From Paludisphaera borealis (GTDB taxonomy: Bacteria > Planctomycetota > Planctomycetia > Isosphaerales > Isosphaeraceae): DNA of 64,000 nucleotides. A program made the translations under genes and the position numbers. The stretch is taken from NCBI RefSeq assembly GCF_001956985.1, contig NZ_CP019082.1, forward strand, positions 5,704,001-5,768,000, read 5' to 3'. The first letter of the stretch is position 1; every line of letters starts with the position of its first letter. This document shows, piece after piece, positions 21,258-30,300 of this stretch. A model generated the notes under the pieces. It did not search any database. It was not told the DNA's origin and worked only from the letters and a program-made list of their open reading frames with translations.

Positions 21258-22022
21258 ATGGTCTTGGATCGGAGCGACGCGAACGAGCGACTCTCGGAGT
21301 TGTCGACTCAGACGACGCTGCTTTTTCGAGCCCATCACGGGACGCCCGAGCAGTCGGACGAGGCCATGCAGTTGCTGATGCTTCGCTATTCGGGGGCGGT
21401 GCACCGGTACTTGATGAAGGCGGTCGGCGATCCCGAGGTCGCTAAGGACCTGAACCAGGAGTTCTCCGTCAAGTTCCTCTCCGGCGGGTTCCGCACCTTC
21501 GACCCCAGCCGAGGCCGGTTCCGCGATTACATCAAGCGGGCCGTCCACAACCTGATGGTCGACTACTTCCGCAAGAAAGACCCCGCTCGACGGCTCGACA
21601 CCGACTATGAGACGCCGACGATGGGCGACCCGGGGCTCGTCGCCTTTGACCGCGACTTCCTCACAAGCTGGCGGCAAGACCTCCTCGACCGCGCCTGGGA
21701 CTCCCTCGAAGACTTCGAACGGCGTACCGGCCAGCCGTACTTGCAGGTCTTGCGGATGCGGGTGGCGCAGCCCAATTTCCGATCGCCCGAACTCGCCGAG
21801 GCGCTCGCCCCCAAGCTCGGCCGGGCGATGACCCCCGGCAACCTCCGGCAGACCCTCCACCGCGCGCGCGACAAGTTCGCGGGGTTTCTCATCGACGAGG
21901 TCCGCATCAGCCTCCGCGAGCCCACCCGCGAGGAAGTCGAAGAAGAACTCGGCGACCTGAAGCTCCTGGAATTCTGCAAGCCGACGCTCAAAAAAGTGAA
22001 CTTCGACAACGAGAAGAACTGA
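21258..22022 (+). CDS. ECF-like sigma-70 family factor
   Basis: About 254 aa. A region 2-like stretch (LMLRYSGAVHRYLMKAVGDPEVAKDLNQEFSVKF...RFRDYIKRAVHNLMVDYFRKK) is followed by a long linker and a C-terminal helix-turn-helix-like segment (GNLRQTLHRARDKFAGFLIDEV). This is the layout of planctomycete ECF-type factors. ATG 21258 is only about one base from GAGGAG; the TTG at 21264 has better spacing and may be the true start. No anti-sigma factor is adjacent; instead the giant WD40 gene follows 143 bp later, which could be co-regulated or a partner. Confidence 0.8.
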   Translation: MVLDRSDANERLSELSTQTTLLFRAHHGTPEQSDEAMQLLMLRYSGAVHRYLMKAVGDPEVAKDLNQEFSVKFLSGGFRTFDPSRGRFRDYIKRAVHNLMVDYFRKKDPARRLDTDYETPTMGDPGLVAFDRDFLTSWRQDLLDRAWDSLEDFERRTGQPYLQVLRMRVAQPNFRSPELAEALAPKLGRAMTPGNLRQTLHRARDKFAGFLIDEVRISLREPTREEVEEELGDLKLLEFCKPTLKKVNFDNEKN

Positions 22023-22165
22023 AGCCGCACGGCCTCCCCGATCCTTCCCGCCCCAACCCGCGCCGCTCTGAAGGGTTGCGACCGCACGCCCCGCGCTAGT
22101 ATGTTGTGCATTTGTCGAACACAAAGAATGCGACCGCGAGAGTTTGGGTGAAGGAGAGGGACTTT

Positions 22166-24892
22166 ATGGGACGCGTCGTGCGAACACACGGACGAATCTG
22201 GGGGGCCTTGGCGACGACCGTCGCGACCACGGGCCTGGCGTATGCGCAGCAGGCGGCCTCGGTGGGCACGCTCGACGGCCACACCGATCCGGTCTACGGC
22301 GTCGCCTGGAGCCCGGACGGCAAGACGATCGCCACGGCGGGGTTCGACAACACGGTCCGGCTCTGGGACGCGGCGACGCGGAAGAACCTCAAGGTCCTGG
22401 ACGGACATTCGAAGATCGTCCTGGGCGTCGCGTTCTCTCCCGACGGCTCGAAGCTCGCCTCGGGGAGCCTCGACCACTCCGCCCGGATCTGGGATCTGCC
22501 CCCGACCGCCCCGGCGCGGACGATCGACGGCAACTCCGGAATCGTCGCCGCCCTGGCCGTCAAACCCGACGGCAAGCAGGCGGCCGTCGTGTCCGGGAAG
22601 GCCGTGAAGGTCTGGGATCTCGCCAAGGGCGAGGCGGTCAAGGATCTGCCCGAGCACGCCGGCGACGTCCTGAGCGCCTCGTGGCGGCAAGACGGCGCGC
22701 AACTGGCCACCGGCGACAAGTCGCGGGCGATCCGGCTGTGGAAGGCCGATTTCGCGCCCGAAGGGGTCATCGAAGTTCCCGGTGGCGAGGTCCAGGGGCT
22801 CGCGTACGTCCCCGGCAAGCCGTTGCTGGCCTCGGCCGGCTCGGACGGCCTGGCAAGACTCTGGCAGATTCCTCCGGTCGCGGCCAAGAAGATCGACGCC
22901 AAGGCGCCCGCGCAGGTCTTCGCGGCGAGCGCCGACGGGACCAAGGTCGCCACGGCGGGCGCCGACAAGATCGTCCGGATCTGGAAGCCCGACGATGGCG
23001 CGCTGGTCAAGGAACTTCCCGCGGCCGGGCAGCCGGTCGTCGCATTGGCGCTCAAGGGGGACGGAGCTCTGATCGCGGTGGCGACGGGCGACAAGATCGT
23101 GCAGGTGTTCCAGACGGCCGACGCCAAGTCGACGGCCAAGTCGGCCGCCTTGGCTTCGCCGGTCTCAGCGCTGTCCTTCCGCGCTGACGGCCAGCAAGTC
23201 GCCGTCGGCGGCGAGGATGGCGTCATTCAGATCCTCGGGGCGGCGGATGGCAAGCCCGTCAAGGAGCTGAAGGGACACGCGGCGAAGCTTCAGGCGCTCG
23301 GCTTTCACCCCGGCGACGGCGCCCAACTCGTCTCAGGCTCGGCCGACAAGTCGGTGAAGCTCTGGAACGTGAACGACGCCAAGGTAGTCCGCGAGTTCGC
23401 CGGGCACGGCGAGCCGGTCGTCTCGGTGCAGATCAGCCGTGACGGCGCCCGGCTCGCGACCGGGTCGGCCGACAAGACGGCCCGCGTCTGGAGCCTGGCC
23501 GACGCCAAGCTGCTGGCGACCCTCGGCGGCCATCCCGGCGCCGTCTCGTCCGTCTCGCTTTCGGCCGACGGCAAGCGCGCCGTCACAACCTCGACCGACG
23601 CGCACGTCCACTACTGGGAGGTCGACGGCGGCCGAGAGTTACAGACGGTCGTGGAGCATCAGGGAGCGGTCGCCGGGGCGACGATCCTGGCCGACAACGC
23701 AACGATCCTGTCGGCCGGCGCCGACGGCTCGTTGCGGATCGGCAAGCCCTCGGCGGTCCGGATCTTCGCCGGCCACGAAGGCCCCATCCAGGCGATCGCC
23801 GCTCATCCCAACGGCGCCTGGCTGTTCACAGCCTCGAACGACAAGAGCGTCCGCCAGTTCGACGTCGAGACTGGCGCGGTTGTCCGGACCCTCGCGGGAC
23901 ACGGCGACGTCGTCCGCGCGGTCGTGGTGACGGCCGACGGCGCGAAGGTCGTCTCGGGGGGCGACGACAAGATCGTCCGGGTCTGGAACCCGGTCGACGG
24001 CAAGCTGTTGCTGACATCCGCCCCGTTGCCGGCCGCCGTGTTGGCGCTCGCGAGCAGCCACGACGGCAAGCTCGCAGCGGTGGGGCTGGCCGACGGCTCG
24101 ACGCGGCTTTTCGACCTCGCCGCGACCGATCCGGCCAAGGCGGAAATCCGGTCGCTCCCTGGCGCGGGGCCGATCCGCGCGTTGGTCTTCACGGCCGATC
24201 CCCGGGGGTTGTGGACGGCCGGCACCGACAAGGCGATCCGGGTCTGGAACGTCGGCGCGGCCGACGCCGCCAAGACGCTCGCGGGCCACACCCAGCAGGT
24301 TTACGGCGTCGCCTGGTCGCCCGACGGCGCCCAGCTCGCCTCGGCCGCGGCCGACAAGTCGGTCCGGCAGTGGGACGTCGCCAAAGGGACGCAGATCCGC
24401 GAGATCAAGGCGCACGCCAACGTGGTCTACGCGGTCGCTTACAGCCGCAAGGGCGATCTACTGCTCACCGGCGGCGACGACGGCCTCGTCAAGTACTGGA
24501 ACGCCGCCGACGGCAAGGAGCTGCGCGTAAGCAAGGGGCACGGGGCTCCGGTTTACTCGCTGTCGGTCCATCCGGACGGCGCCCGGGTCGCCTCGGGGTC
24601 GGTCGACAAGACGATCCGGATCTGGAACATCGCCGACGGCAAGGAGCTGAACAAGCTCGACGGCCATCCCGACGACGTCTACTCAGTCGCCTTCAGCCCC
24701 GACGGCAAGCTGCTGGTCTCGGTGGGATGGGGCGGCTCGATCTTCTTCTGGGACGTCGCGACCGCGAAGGCGCTCGGCAGCCAGAAACTCCCGCAAGGCG
24801 TCATGGCCTATAACGTCGCCTGGAGCCCCGACGGCAAATCAATCGTCGTCGCCGGCTCGAACGACAAGGCCCATATCTTCAAGCTTCCCTGA
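22166..24892 (+). CDS. Large secreted WD40-repeat protein
   Basis: 908 aa from ATG 22166 with AAGGAG nine bases upstream. Residues 1-28 are a signal peptide ending in AYA. Practically all of the rest is WD40 repeats, about 20 blades, with recurring VAWSPDGKTIATAG and VRLWD motifs. Complete repeats sit at both ends (GTLDGHTDPVYGVAWSPDG and HPDDVYSVAFSPDGKLLVS), with diverged ones in the middle. It would form two or three beta-propellers in the periplasm and serve as an interaction scaffold; the partner is unknown. It follows the ECF-like factor on the same strand. No protease, kinase or peptidase domain is fused to it. Confidence 0.9.
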   Translation: MGRVVRTHGRIWGALATTVATTGLAYAQQAASVGTLDGHTDPVYGVAWSPDGKTIATAGFDNTVRLWDAATRKNLKVLDGHSKIVLGVAFSPDGSKLASGSLDHSARIWDLPPTAPARTIDGNSGIVAALAVKPDGKQAAVVSGKAVKVWDLAKGEAVKDLPEHAGDVLSASWRQDGAQLATGDKSRAIRLWKADFAPEGVIEVPGGEVQGLAYVPGKPLLASAGSDGLARLWQIPPVAAKKIDAKAPAQVFAASADGTKVATAGADKIVRIWKPDDGALVKELPAAGQPVVALALKGDGALIAVATGDKIVQVFQTADAKSTAKSAALASPVSALSFRADGQQVAVGGEDGVIQILGAADGKPVKELKGHAAKLQALGFHPGDGAQLVSGSADKSVKLWNVNDAKVVREFAGHGEPVVSVQISRDGARLATGSADKTARVWSLADAKLLATLGGHPGAVSSVSLSADGKRAVTTSTDAHVHYWEVDGGRELQTVVEHQGAVAGATILADNATILSAGADGSLRIGKPSAVRIFAGHEGPIQAIAAHPNGAWLFTASNDKSVRQFDVETGAVVRTLAGHGDVVRAVVVTADGAKVVSGGDDKIVRVWNPVDGKLLLTSAPLPAAVLALASSHDGKLAAVGLADGSTRLFDLAATDPAKAEIRSLPGAGPIRALVFTADPRGLWTAGTDKAIRVWNVGAADAAKTLAGHTQQVYGVAWSPDGAQLASAAADKSVRQWDVAKGTQIREIKAHANVVYAVAYSRKGDLLLTGGDDGLVKYWNAADGKELRVSKGHGAPVYSLSVHPDGARVASGSVDKTIRIWNIADGKELNKLDGHPDDVYSVAFSPDGKLLVSVGWGGSIFFWDVATAKALGSQKLPQGVMAYNVAWSPDGKSIVVAGSNDKAHIFKLP

Positions 24893-24926
24893 TCCTCGAA
24901 ACGGATGAAGAAGCCGCTCCCACTTC

Positions 24927-24986
24927 CGTCCGGGGCGATTCTCAATGCTTGCGCAGAGGATTGCCCCGGACGATTGCGCGCGCAAT
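24927..24986 (+). terminator. Hairpin and palindrome after the WD40 gene
   Basis: A 17-bp stem (24927-24943 with 24956-24972; CGTCCGGGGC opposite GCCCCGGACG, two G-T pairs) with a 12-nt loop is followed directly by the perfect palindrome ATTGCGCGCGCAAT (24973-24986). There is no T tract, so it could be a terminator of unusual type, a transcript stabiliser, or a protein site. The 322-bp gap to the CsbD gene contains nothing else. Confidence 0.5.
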
Positions 24987-25214
24987 GGGTTCGACGGATT
25001 CGAGGCTTCGTGAACGTGCTTTGGCCCGAACGCGCGGCTCGTGGCACGAGGATTGCGATTGTTATCTTTCGACCGGCTGAGGGCGGCCGAGCCATCGGGG
25101 CATCGGTCGAGTCCCAGTTCGAGGCGAGTCGGCATGACGATTGCCCTCATGAATCACGAAGTCGCGAGTCGTTTCAGGCTCACGGCGGACTCGAATCAAA
25201 AGGAGACGCAAGCC

Positions 25215-25664
25215 ATGGCTATCAACGTTCAAGGGCTGCAAGGCCAGTGGAACCAGCTCAAGGGTGAAGTCAAGAAGAAATGGGGCCAGTTGACCGACGA
25301 CGATCTGCGCTGGTCCAACGGCAACATCGATCAGCTCATCGGCCGCATCCAGGAGCGGACCGGCGAGAAGCGCGAGGCGATCGAGAAGTTCTTCGATCAC
25401 CTGACCAGCGAAGGGGCGTCGGCGTTTTCGAGCGCAGTCGAGACCGTCGGCCACGCGGCCGGCCATGCCACCAACCGGCTTCGCGAAGGCTACTCGCAGG
25501 TCGCCGACACCGCCCGCGATCAGTACGGCAACGCGCGGGAGATCGTCGTGCGCAATCCCATGCAGTGGGTCGCCGCCGCCTTCGGCATCGGCTTCATGGC
25601 GGGGATGATCGCCGGCTACACCAGCTCGCATTCGCACCACCAGCCGCCGCGACGCTTCTTCTGA
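25215..25664 (+). CDS. CsbD-like protein fused to a DUF883-like membrane-anchored tail
   Basis: 149 aa from ATG 25215, AGGAG at 25201-25205. Residues 1-65 match the CsbD-type stress protein (GQWNQLKGEVKKKWGQLTDDDL, then IQERTGEKREAIEKFFD). Residues 66-149 are a helical segment with AVETVGHAAGHATNRL and a C-terminal membrane helix (NPMQWVAAAFGIGFMAGMIAGY), followed by a His-rich tail, resembling the DUF883/ElaB pattern that binds ribosomes or membranes. An osmotic or general-stress role is inferred from both families. The DUF1328 gene follows 105 bp later on the same strand, another small stress-associated membrane protein. Confidence 0.85.
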   Translation: MAINVQGLQGQWNQLKGEVKKKWGQLTDDDLRWSNGNIDQLIGRIQERTGEKREAIEKFFDHLTSEGASAFSSAVETVGHAAGHATNRLREGYSQVADTARDQYGNAREIVVRNPMQWVAAAFGIGFMAGMIAGYTSSHSHHQPPRRFF

Positions 25665-25769
25665 TCGGCGCTGATCGGCGCCGGCTCATCGGTCCGTCGT
25701 CCGCGACGTCCATTGAGACGTCCGACGACGGGCGGAGCTCGACGGTCGACTCCGGAGAGGAGTTTCTCG

Positions 25770-25946
25770 ATGCTCAAACTCGCTCTGTTCCTCGCGATCA
25801 TCTCAATTCTCGCCGGCGCATTCGGCTTCTACGGCGTCAGCGACGCGTTCGCCACGTTCGCCAAGATGTTCGCTCTGATCTGCGCGATCCTGTTCGTCGT
25901 GACCTTCGTCATCGGCCTGATTGCCGTTCGAGACACGACGGCGTAG
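25770..25946 (+). CDS. DUF1328 family small membrane protein
   Basis: 58 aa from ATG 25770, AGAGGAG upstream. It has two hydrophobic segments with the family pattern MLKLALFLAIISILAGAFGFYG and FAKMFALICAILFVVTFVIGLI. The family (YtjA type) is often encoded with stress-response genes such as CsbD, as here. Function is unknown. Confidence 0.85.
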   Translation: MLKLALFLAIISILAGAFGFYGVSDAFATFAKMFALICAILFVVTFVIGLIAVRDTTA

Positions 25947-26015
25947 AAGACCGGACCCTTCCCGGCCTGATCGAGTCGCGCGGCGACCAGCCAACGGGCT
26001 GGTCGTTCTCTTGCG

Positions 26016-26786
26016 CTATCCGCGTTCCGAGGACTCCCAGCGGTCGAGGTCGCACCACGGGCCTCGGCTTCGGAACTTCGGTTCGGGCAGCGAACGCGCC
26101 AACTCAAGGGCGGCGGCGGGTTCGACGTCGCTTCGGCGGCGGCCGATCCCTCGGAAGATCTTCAACCCGCGCTGGCGGGCGACGATCTCGCGGCGGGTGC
26201 GGCCTTCGGGGCTGTCGGGCCAGGGCTCGGCCTGTTCCTGAAACGCGAAGAAATGGGGGACGACGCGGACCATGTACTCCCAGTAGTCCGGGTTGTCGGT
26301 CTGGACGACGAACAGACCGTCCGGCTGAAGCGCGCGGTGGACGTCGGCCAGAAACCGGGGGGTGAACAGCCGGCGGTGCGCCTGGCGGGCGTCGTGATAG
26401 GGCTGGGGATGGTAGAGGTGGACTTCCGCGACGCCGCCGTCGCCCGCGTACTGTCGAGCGAACGTTTCGGCGTCCTTGACGGCGAATCGGACGTTGCTCA
26501 GCCCGCGTTGATTGCCGCGACGGGTCGCGTACCGGATCACCATCGGGAGGACGTCGATCGCGAAGTGGTCGACCTCGGGCCTCGCCAGCGCGCTTCCCAG
26601 CGTGAAGCGACCGTTGCCGCAGCCGAGATCCAGGACGATCGGCGCCTTGCGCCCGAAGATCGCTTCCCAGTCGAGCGGGCCGTCCTCGGGAAGCCGCTTG
26701 ATGCCCGTCTTGACCCATTGGTCGGAAGGCAGAATTCGCCCCGGAATAGGGACGCCGAATTCCATCTCGATCTCGGCCGGCTGCAT
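26016..26786 (-). CDS. trmB: tRNA (guanine-N7)-methyltransferase, variant
   Basis: 256 aa from ATG 26786. The SAM-binding motif VLDLGCGNGRFTLGSA and FAIDVLPMVIRYATRR with NQRGLSNVRFAVKDAE are as in TrmB, and TDNPDYWEYM matches the C-terminal TD motif. The substrate signature that is usually FxDPWPKxRHxKRRL reads LYHPQPYHDARQAHRRL here, so the conserved Asp is His and the Trp is Gln; activity may be altered, or this is a lineage subgroup. Family identity is supported, the exact reaction less so. It lies beside a frameshifted hisE on the opposite strand, 192 bp away. Confidence 0.78.
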   Translation of the reverse strand: MQPAEIEMEFGVPIPGRILPSDQWVKTGIKRLPEDGPLDWEAIFGRKAPIVLDLGCGNGRFTLGSALARPEVDHFAIDVLPMVIRYATRRGNQRGLSNVRFAVKDAETFARQYAGDGGVAEVHLYHPQPYHDARQAHRRLFTPRFLADVHRALQPDGLFVVQTDNPDYWEYMVRVVPHFFAFQEQAEPWPDSPEGRTRREIVARQRGLKIFRGIGRRRSDVEPAAALELARSLPEPKFRSRGPWCDLDRWESSERG

Positions 26787-26978
26787 GGCACGTCGTCTTT
26801 CGTCGTGGGCCTCGGGGCGGTCGTCGGTCGTCGGTCCGCTCGCAGTCAGAGCCTGTATCGGATGGTATCCTCGCCCTCGGCAATGTTATTCTAATGTCAA
26901 ACACGGAGCCTGGGCGAGCGTGGTTCGATGAGAATCCGCCCTGTTCGGGTCAGTCGCGATCGAGCTCGAGGAGTCATC

Positions 26979-27319
26979 ATGGCGGGTTCTGCAAGCATGA
27001 CGTCGCTGATGAGGGTGATCGCCGAGCGCAAGGCGCGTTCGGGCGGTGAGCCCTCCTACGTGGCCACCCTGATGAAGGGGGGGCGGCGGCCATCGGGGCC
27101 AAGATCATCGAGGAGGCCGCCGAGGTCGTCGAGGCGAGCGACGAGCCGGGCGACGCCGGCCGCGAGCACCTCGTCAAGGAAGTCGCCGACCTCGTGTTTC
27201 ACACCGCGGTCTTGCTCGGCTACCGCGACATCGAGTGGGACGCCGTCGAGGCCGAACTCGACCGCCGTTCCGGTCTCAGCGGGATCGCCGAGAAGGCCGC
27301 GCGGAAGCCGAAATCGTGA
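26979..27319 (+). pseudogene. hisE: Phosphoribosyl-ATP diphosphatase gene with a one-base frameshift
   Basis: Second step of histidine synthesis. The frame from ATG 26979 (AGGAG upstream) encodes MTSLMRVIAERKARSGGEPSY then VATLMKGG, the HisE N-terminus. The C-terminal half, AAIGAKIIEEAAEVVEA and EVADLVFHTAVLLGYRDI, is present but in the next frame, from the run of seven G at 27077-27083 to the stop at 27319. Adding one G would restore a single frame and a normal HisE of about 113 aa. Both halves are well conserved, so this is a sequencing/assembly error, a recent mutation, or slippage at the G run, rather than an old decay product. No other his gene is nearby. Confidence 0.8.
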
Positions 27320-27387
27320 CCGTCCCCACGCCCGCCCCCGCCTTCCCTCCCAATTTCCCTCCCGTGGTTCCCGAATCGGAGAATTGC

Positions 27388-30300
27388 ATGGTTCCTGACG
27401 ACGTCCGTCACCTTCCATCGCTCGCAATCCGCGGCGCGCGGCGTTCGCGCGGATGGCGAATCGCCACCCTCCTCGGCCTGCTCTTGGCCGTCTCGGTCCG
27501 GGTCGACGCCCAGGAGGGCGCGACGCCTCCGCACTGGATCTGGCATCCCGCGGCCGACGGCTCGAAAAGCTTCCCAGCCGAGACGCGGTACTTCCGCAAG
27601 GTGTTCCACGTCAAAGAGCCGTCGCGGCTGGCCCTGGACGTGACCGCCGACAACGCGTTCACGCTCTATCTCGACGGCAAGCCGGTGGCGGAAGGCGAAA
27701 ACTGGGAGACGAGCGTCCGGGTGGAGACGAAGATCGAGACCGGCTCGCACGTGCTGGCGGCCTCGGCGAAGAACACGGACGCGGAGAAAGGCGCGGCGGG
27801 CTTCCTCGTCGGAGGCGGCGTGCTGCCGCTCGGCCAGGGGGTCCCCATCCACACGAACTCCTCCTGGAAGACGAGCGCCGCAGTCCCTGCCGGCGATGGC
27901 TGGAAGCAGGTCGCCTTCGACGACTCCGCCTGGGTCGCGCCGGTCGATCTGGGACAGCTCGGCGTCGCGCCGTGGGGAAAGCTGACCGTCGGCCTGGGCG
28001 ACCCCGCCGAGCGGTTCACCACCCCCGAGGGCTTCAAGGTCGAGACCGCCGGAACGCCCCAGGTGACCGGCTCGGTCGTGGCCTTCACGTTCGATAACAA
28101 CGGCGCTCCGTGCGTCTCGATCGAGCGCGGGCCGATCGCCCGGCTGATCGACGACGACCACGACGGCCGCTACGACCGCCGGGTGACGATCACGCCCAAG
28201 ATGAACAATTGCCAGGGCCTTTATTTCCACAAGGATCTGCTGTACGCGGTCGGCGACGGCCCCGAGGGCGCGGGCATCTATCGCCTGGCCGACAAGGACC
28301 GCGACGGCGTGTTCGAGCAGACCGAGCTGATTCGCGGCTCGGAAGGCGGCATGGGCGAGCACGGCCCGCACTCGATCTACCTCGGCCCCGACGGCAAGCT
28401 CTACTTCACGAGCGGCAACCATACGCATCTGAAGCCGCCGATCGACCCGGCCAGCCCGATGAACGTGCTGTACGAGGGCGAGCTGCTGCCGCACTACGGC
28501 GACCCGCGCGGCCACGCGGTCGGCATCAAGGCGCCCGGCGGCGAGATCTCCCGCAGCGACGACTCGGGCAAGACCTGGAAGCGCGTCGTCGGCGGGTTCC
28601 GCAACGAGTATGACTCGGCGTTCAACAGCCAGGGCGAGCTGTTCACCTTCGACAGCGACATGGAGTGGGACATCGGCCTCCCCTGGTATCGCCCCGTCCG
28701 CGTCAACCACTGCCCGATCGGCGCGGATCTCGGCTGGCGGACCGGCTCGGCCGACTGGCCCGAGTACTACTTCGACAGCCTGCCGGCCACCGTCGACCTC
28801 GGTCGTGGCAGCCCGACCGGCGTCACGTTCTACAATGCGAGCCGGTTCCCCGAAGCGTATCGCGACCAGTTCCTGATCTGCGATTGGTCGCAGGGACGCA
28901 TCCTGGCGATCAAGCTCGACCGCGACGGCGCGTCGTACCGCGGTAAGGCGACCGAACTGGTCACCGGCCAGCCGCTCAACTGCACCGACATCGAGACCGG
29001 CCCCGACGGCAACGTGTACTTCTCGACCGGCGGCCGCGCGACGCAAGGCGGATTCTTCCGCCTCAAGCCGACCCGAGCGGTCGAGCCGGCCACGACTCAG
29101 GGCGACTTCCTCGTCACGGCCCTCGACATCGATTCGCCTCTCTCCAGCTTCTCGCAGCACACGCTCGAAAAGCTCCACGCGGCGCATCCCGGCGAGTGGG
29201 GACGTCGGTTGAACGAGGTGGCCGGCAACGGCTCCGGCGCGCACGGCGTCCGGCATCGCGTTCGGGCCCTTGAGATCATGAGCCAGATCGGCCCCGCGCC
29301 GACCGAGAAGCTCTTGATCGCCCTGGCCGCCGATCGCGAGCCCGAGGTCCGTTCGCGGGCCGTCGGTCTGCTCGGCTTCCACACGACCGACGCTGCCCGG
29401 CAGGCGCTCACGGCCGCGCTCGGCGATCAAGACGACTTCGTCCGCCGCCACGCCTGTGAATCCCTGATGCAGCAGCCGGCCGAGACGATCCCGGTGGCGG
29501 CTCTCTTGCCGCTGCTCGGCGACTCCGACCGGTTCCTCCGATTCGCCGCCCGGACCGCGATCGAGCACGCCGGCCCTGCACGGCATCGCGACGCGATCCT
29601 GGGCCTCGGCTTGCCCCGGGCGAGGATCGAAGGGATGCTCGCGCTGGTGCGGACGAGCCAGCTCGATGAGTCGGCTCAGGATGACCTTCTCGACCAGCAG
29701 CTCGTCCTCCTGAGAGGGCCGCTCGGCTCCGATCAGCAGCTCGACCTGCTCCGCCTGATCCAGGTGACGTACCTGCTCGGCCCTCAGAAGCGCGAGGCCG
29801 CGGCGTCGCGGGAGTTCGCTCTCCGGCTGCTCGGCCTGTACTCGGACAGCGTCGACACGCCCGTCAATCGCGAGGTCGGCCGGCTCCTGGCCTTCCTTGA
29901 CGAGCCCAAGGCCGTTCAGGCCATCCTGGCCCATCAGGACAAGGTGGCCGACAGGCCGTCGCAGATTCACGACGCCTATTGCCTCCGGGCGATCAAGAGC
30001 GGCTGGGATCGCGACTCCAAGAAGCGGTTCTGGAAGTGGTTCGAGAAGGCGAGCGTCTGGGACGGCGGCTACAGCTTCCTCGGCTACCTCGACAACATGA
30101 TCGCCGAGCTCGTCGCGCTTTTTGACGCCGACGAGCGCGCCGGTCTGCTGGCTGAGGGTGAGCGGTATCCGTTCCCGACACGGGTGCTGGCCCGCGAGCT
30201 GAACGTCGAGAAGGATGTTAAGGGAATCGCGCCGCTGGCCGCGCTTTACGGGCGGCTCGTCCAGAAGCAGGCGGCCGGACCTCAGGTCGACGACCTGAAG

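Noticed and set aside
26928-27398. 156-aa frame that continues through hisE in frame 1
   Set aside because: After the G run its translation turns into Ser/Arg/Pro-rich noise, while the HisE C-terminus continues in the other frame, so a frameshift explains it better than a novel gene.
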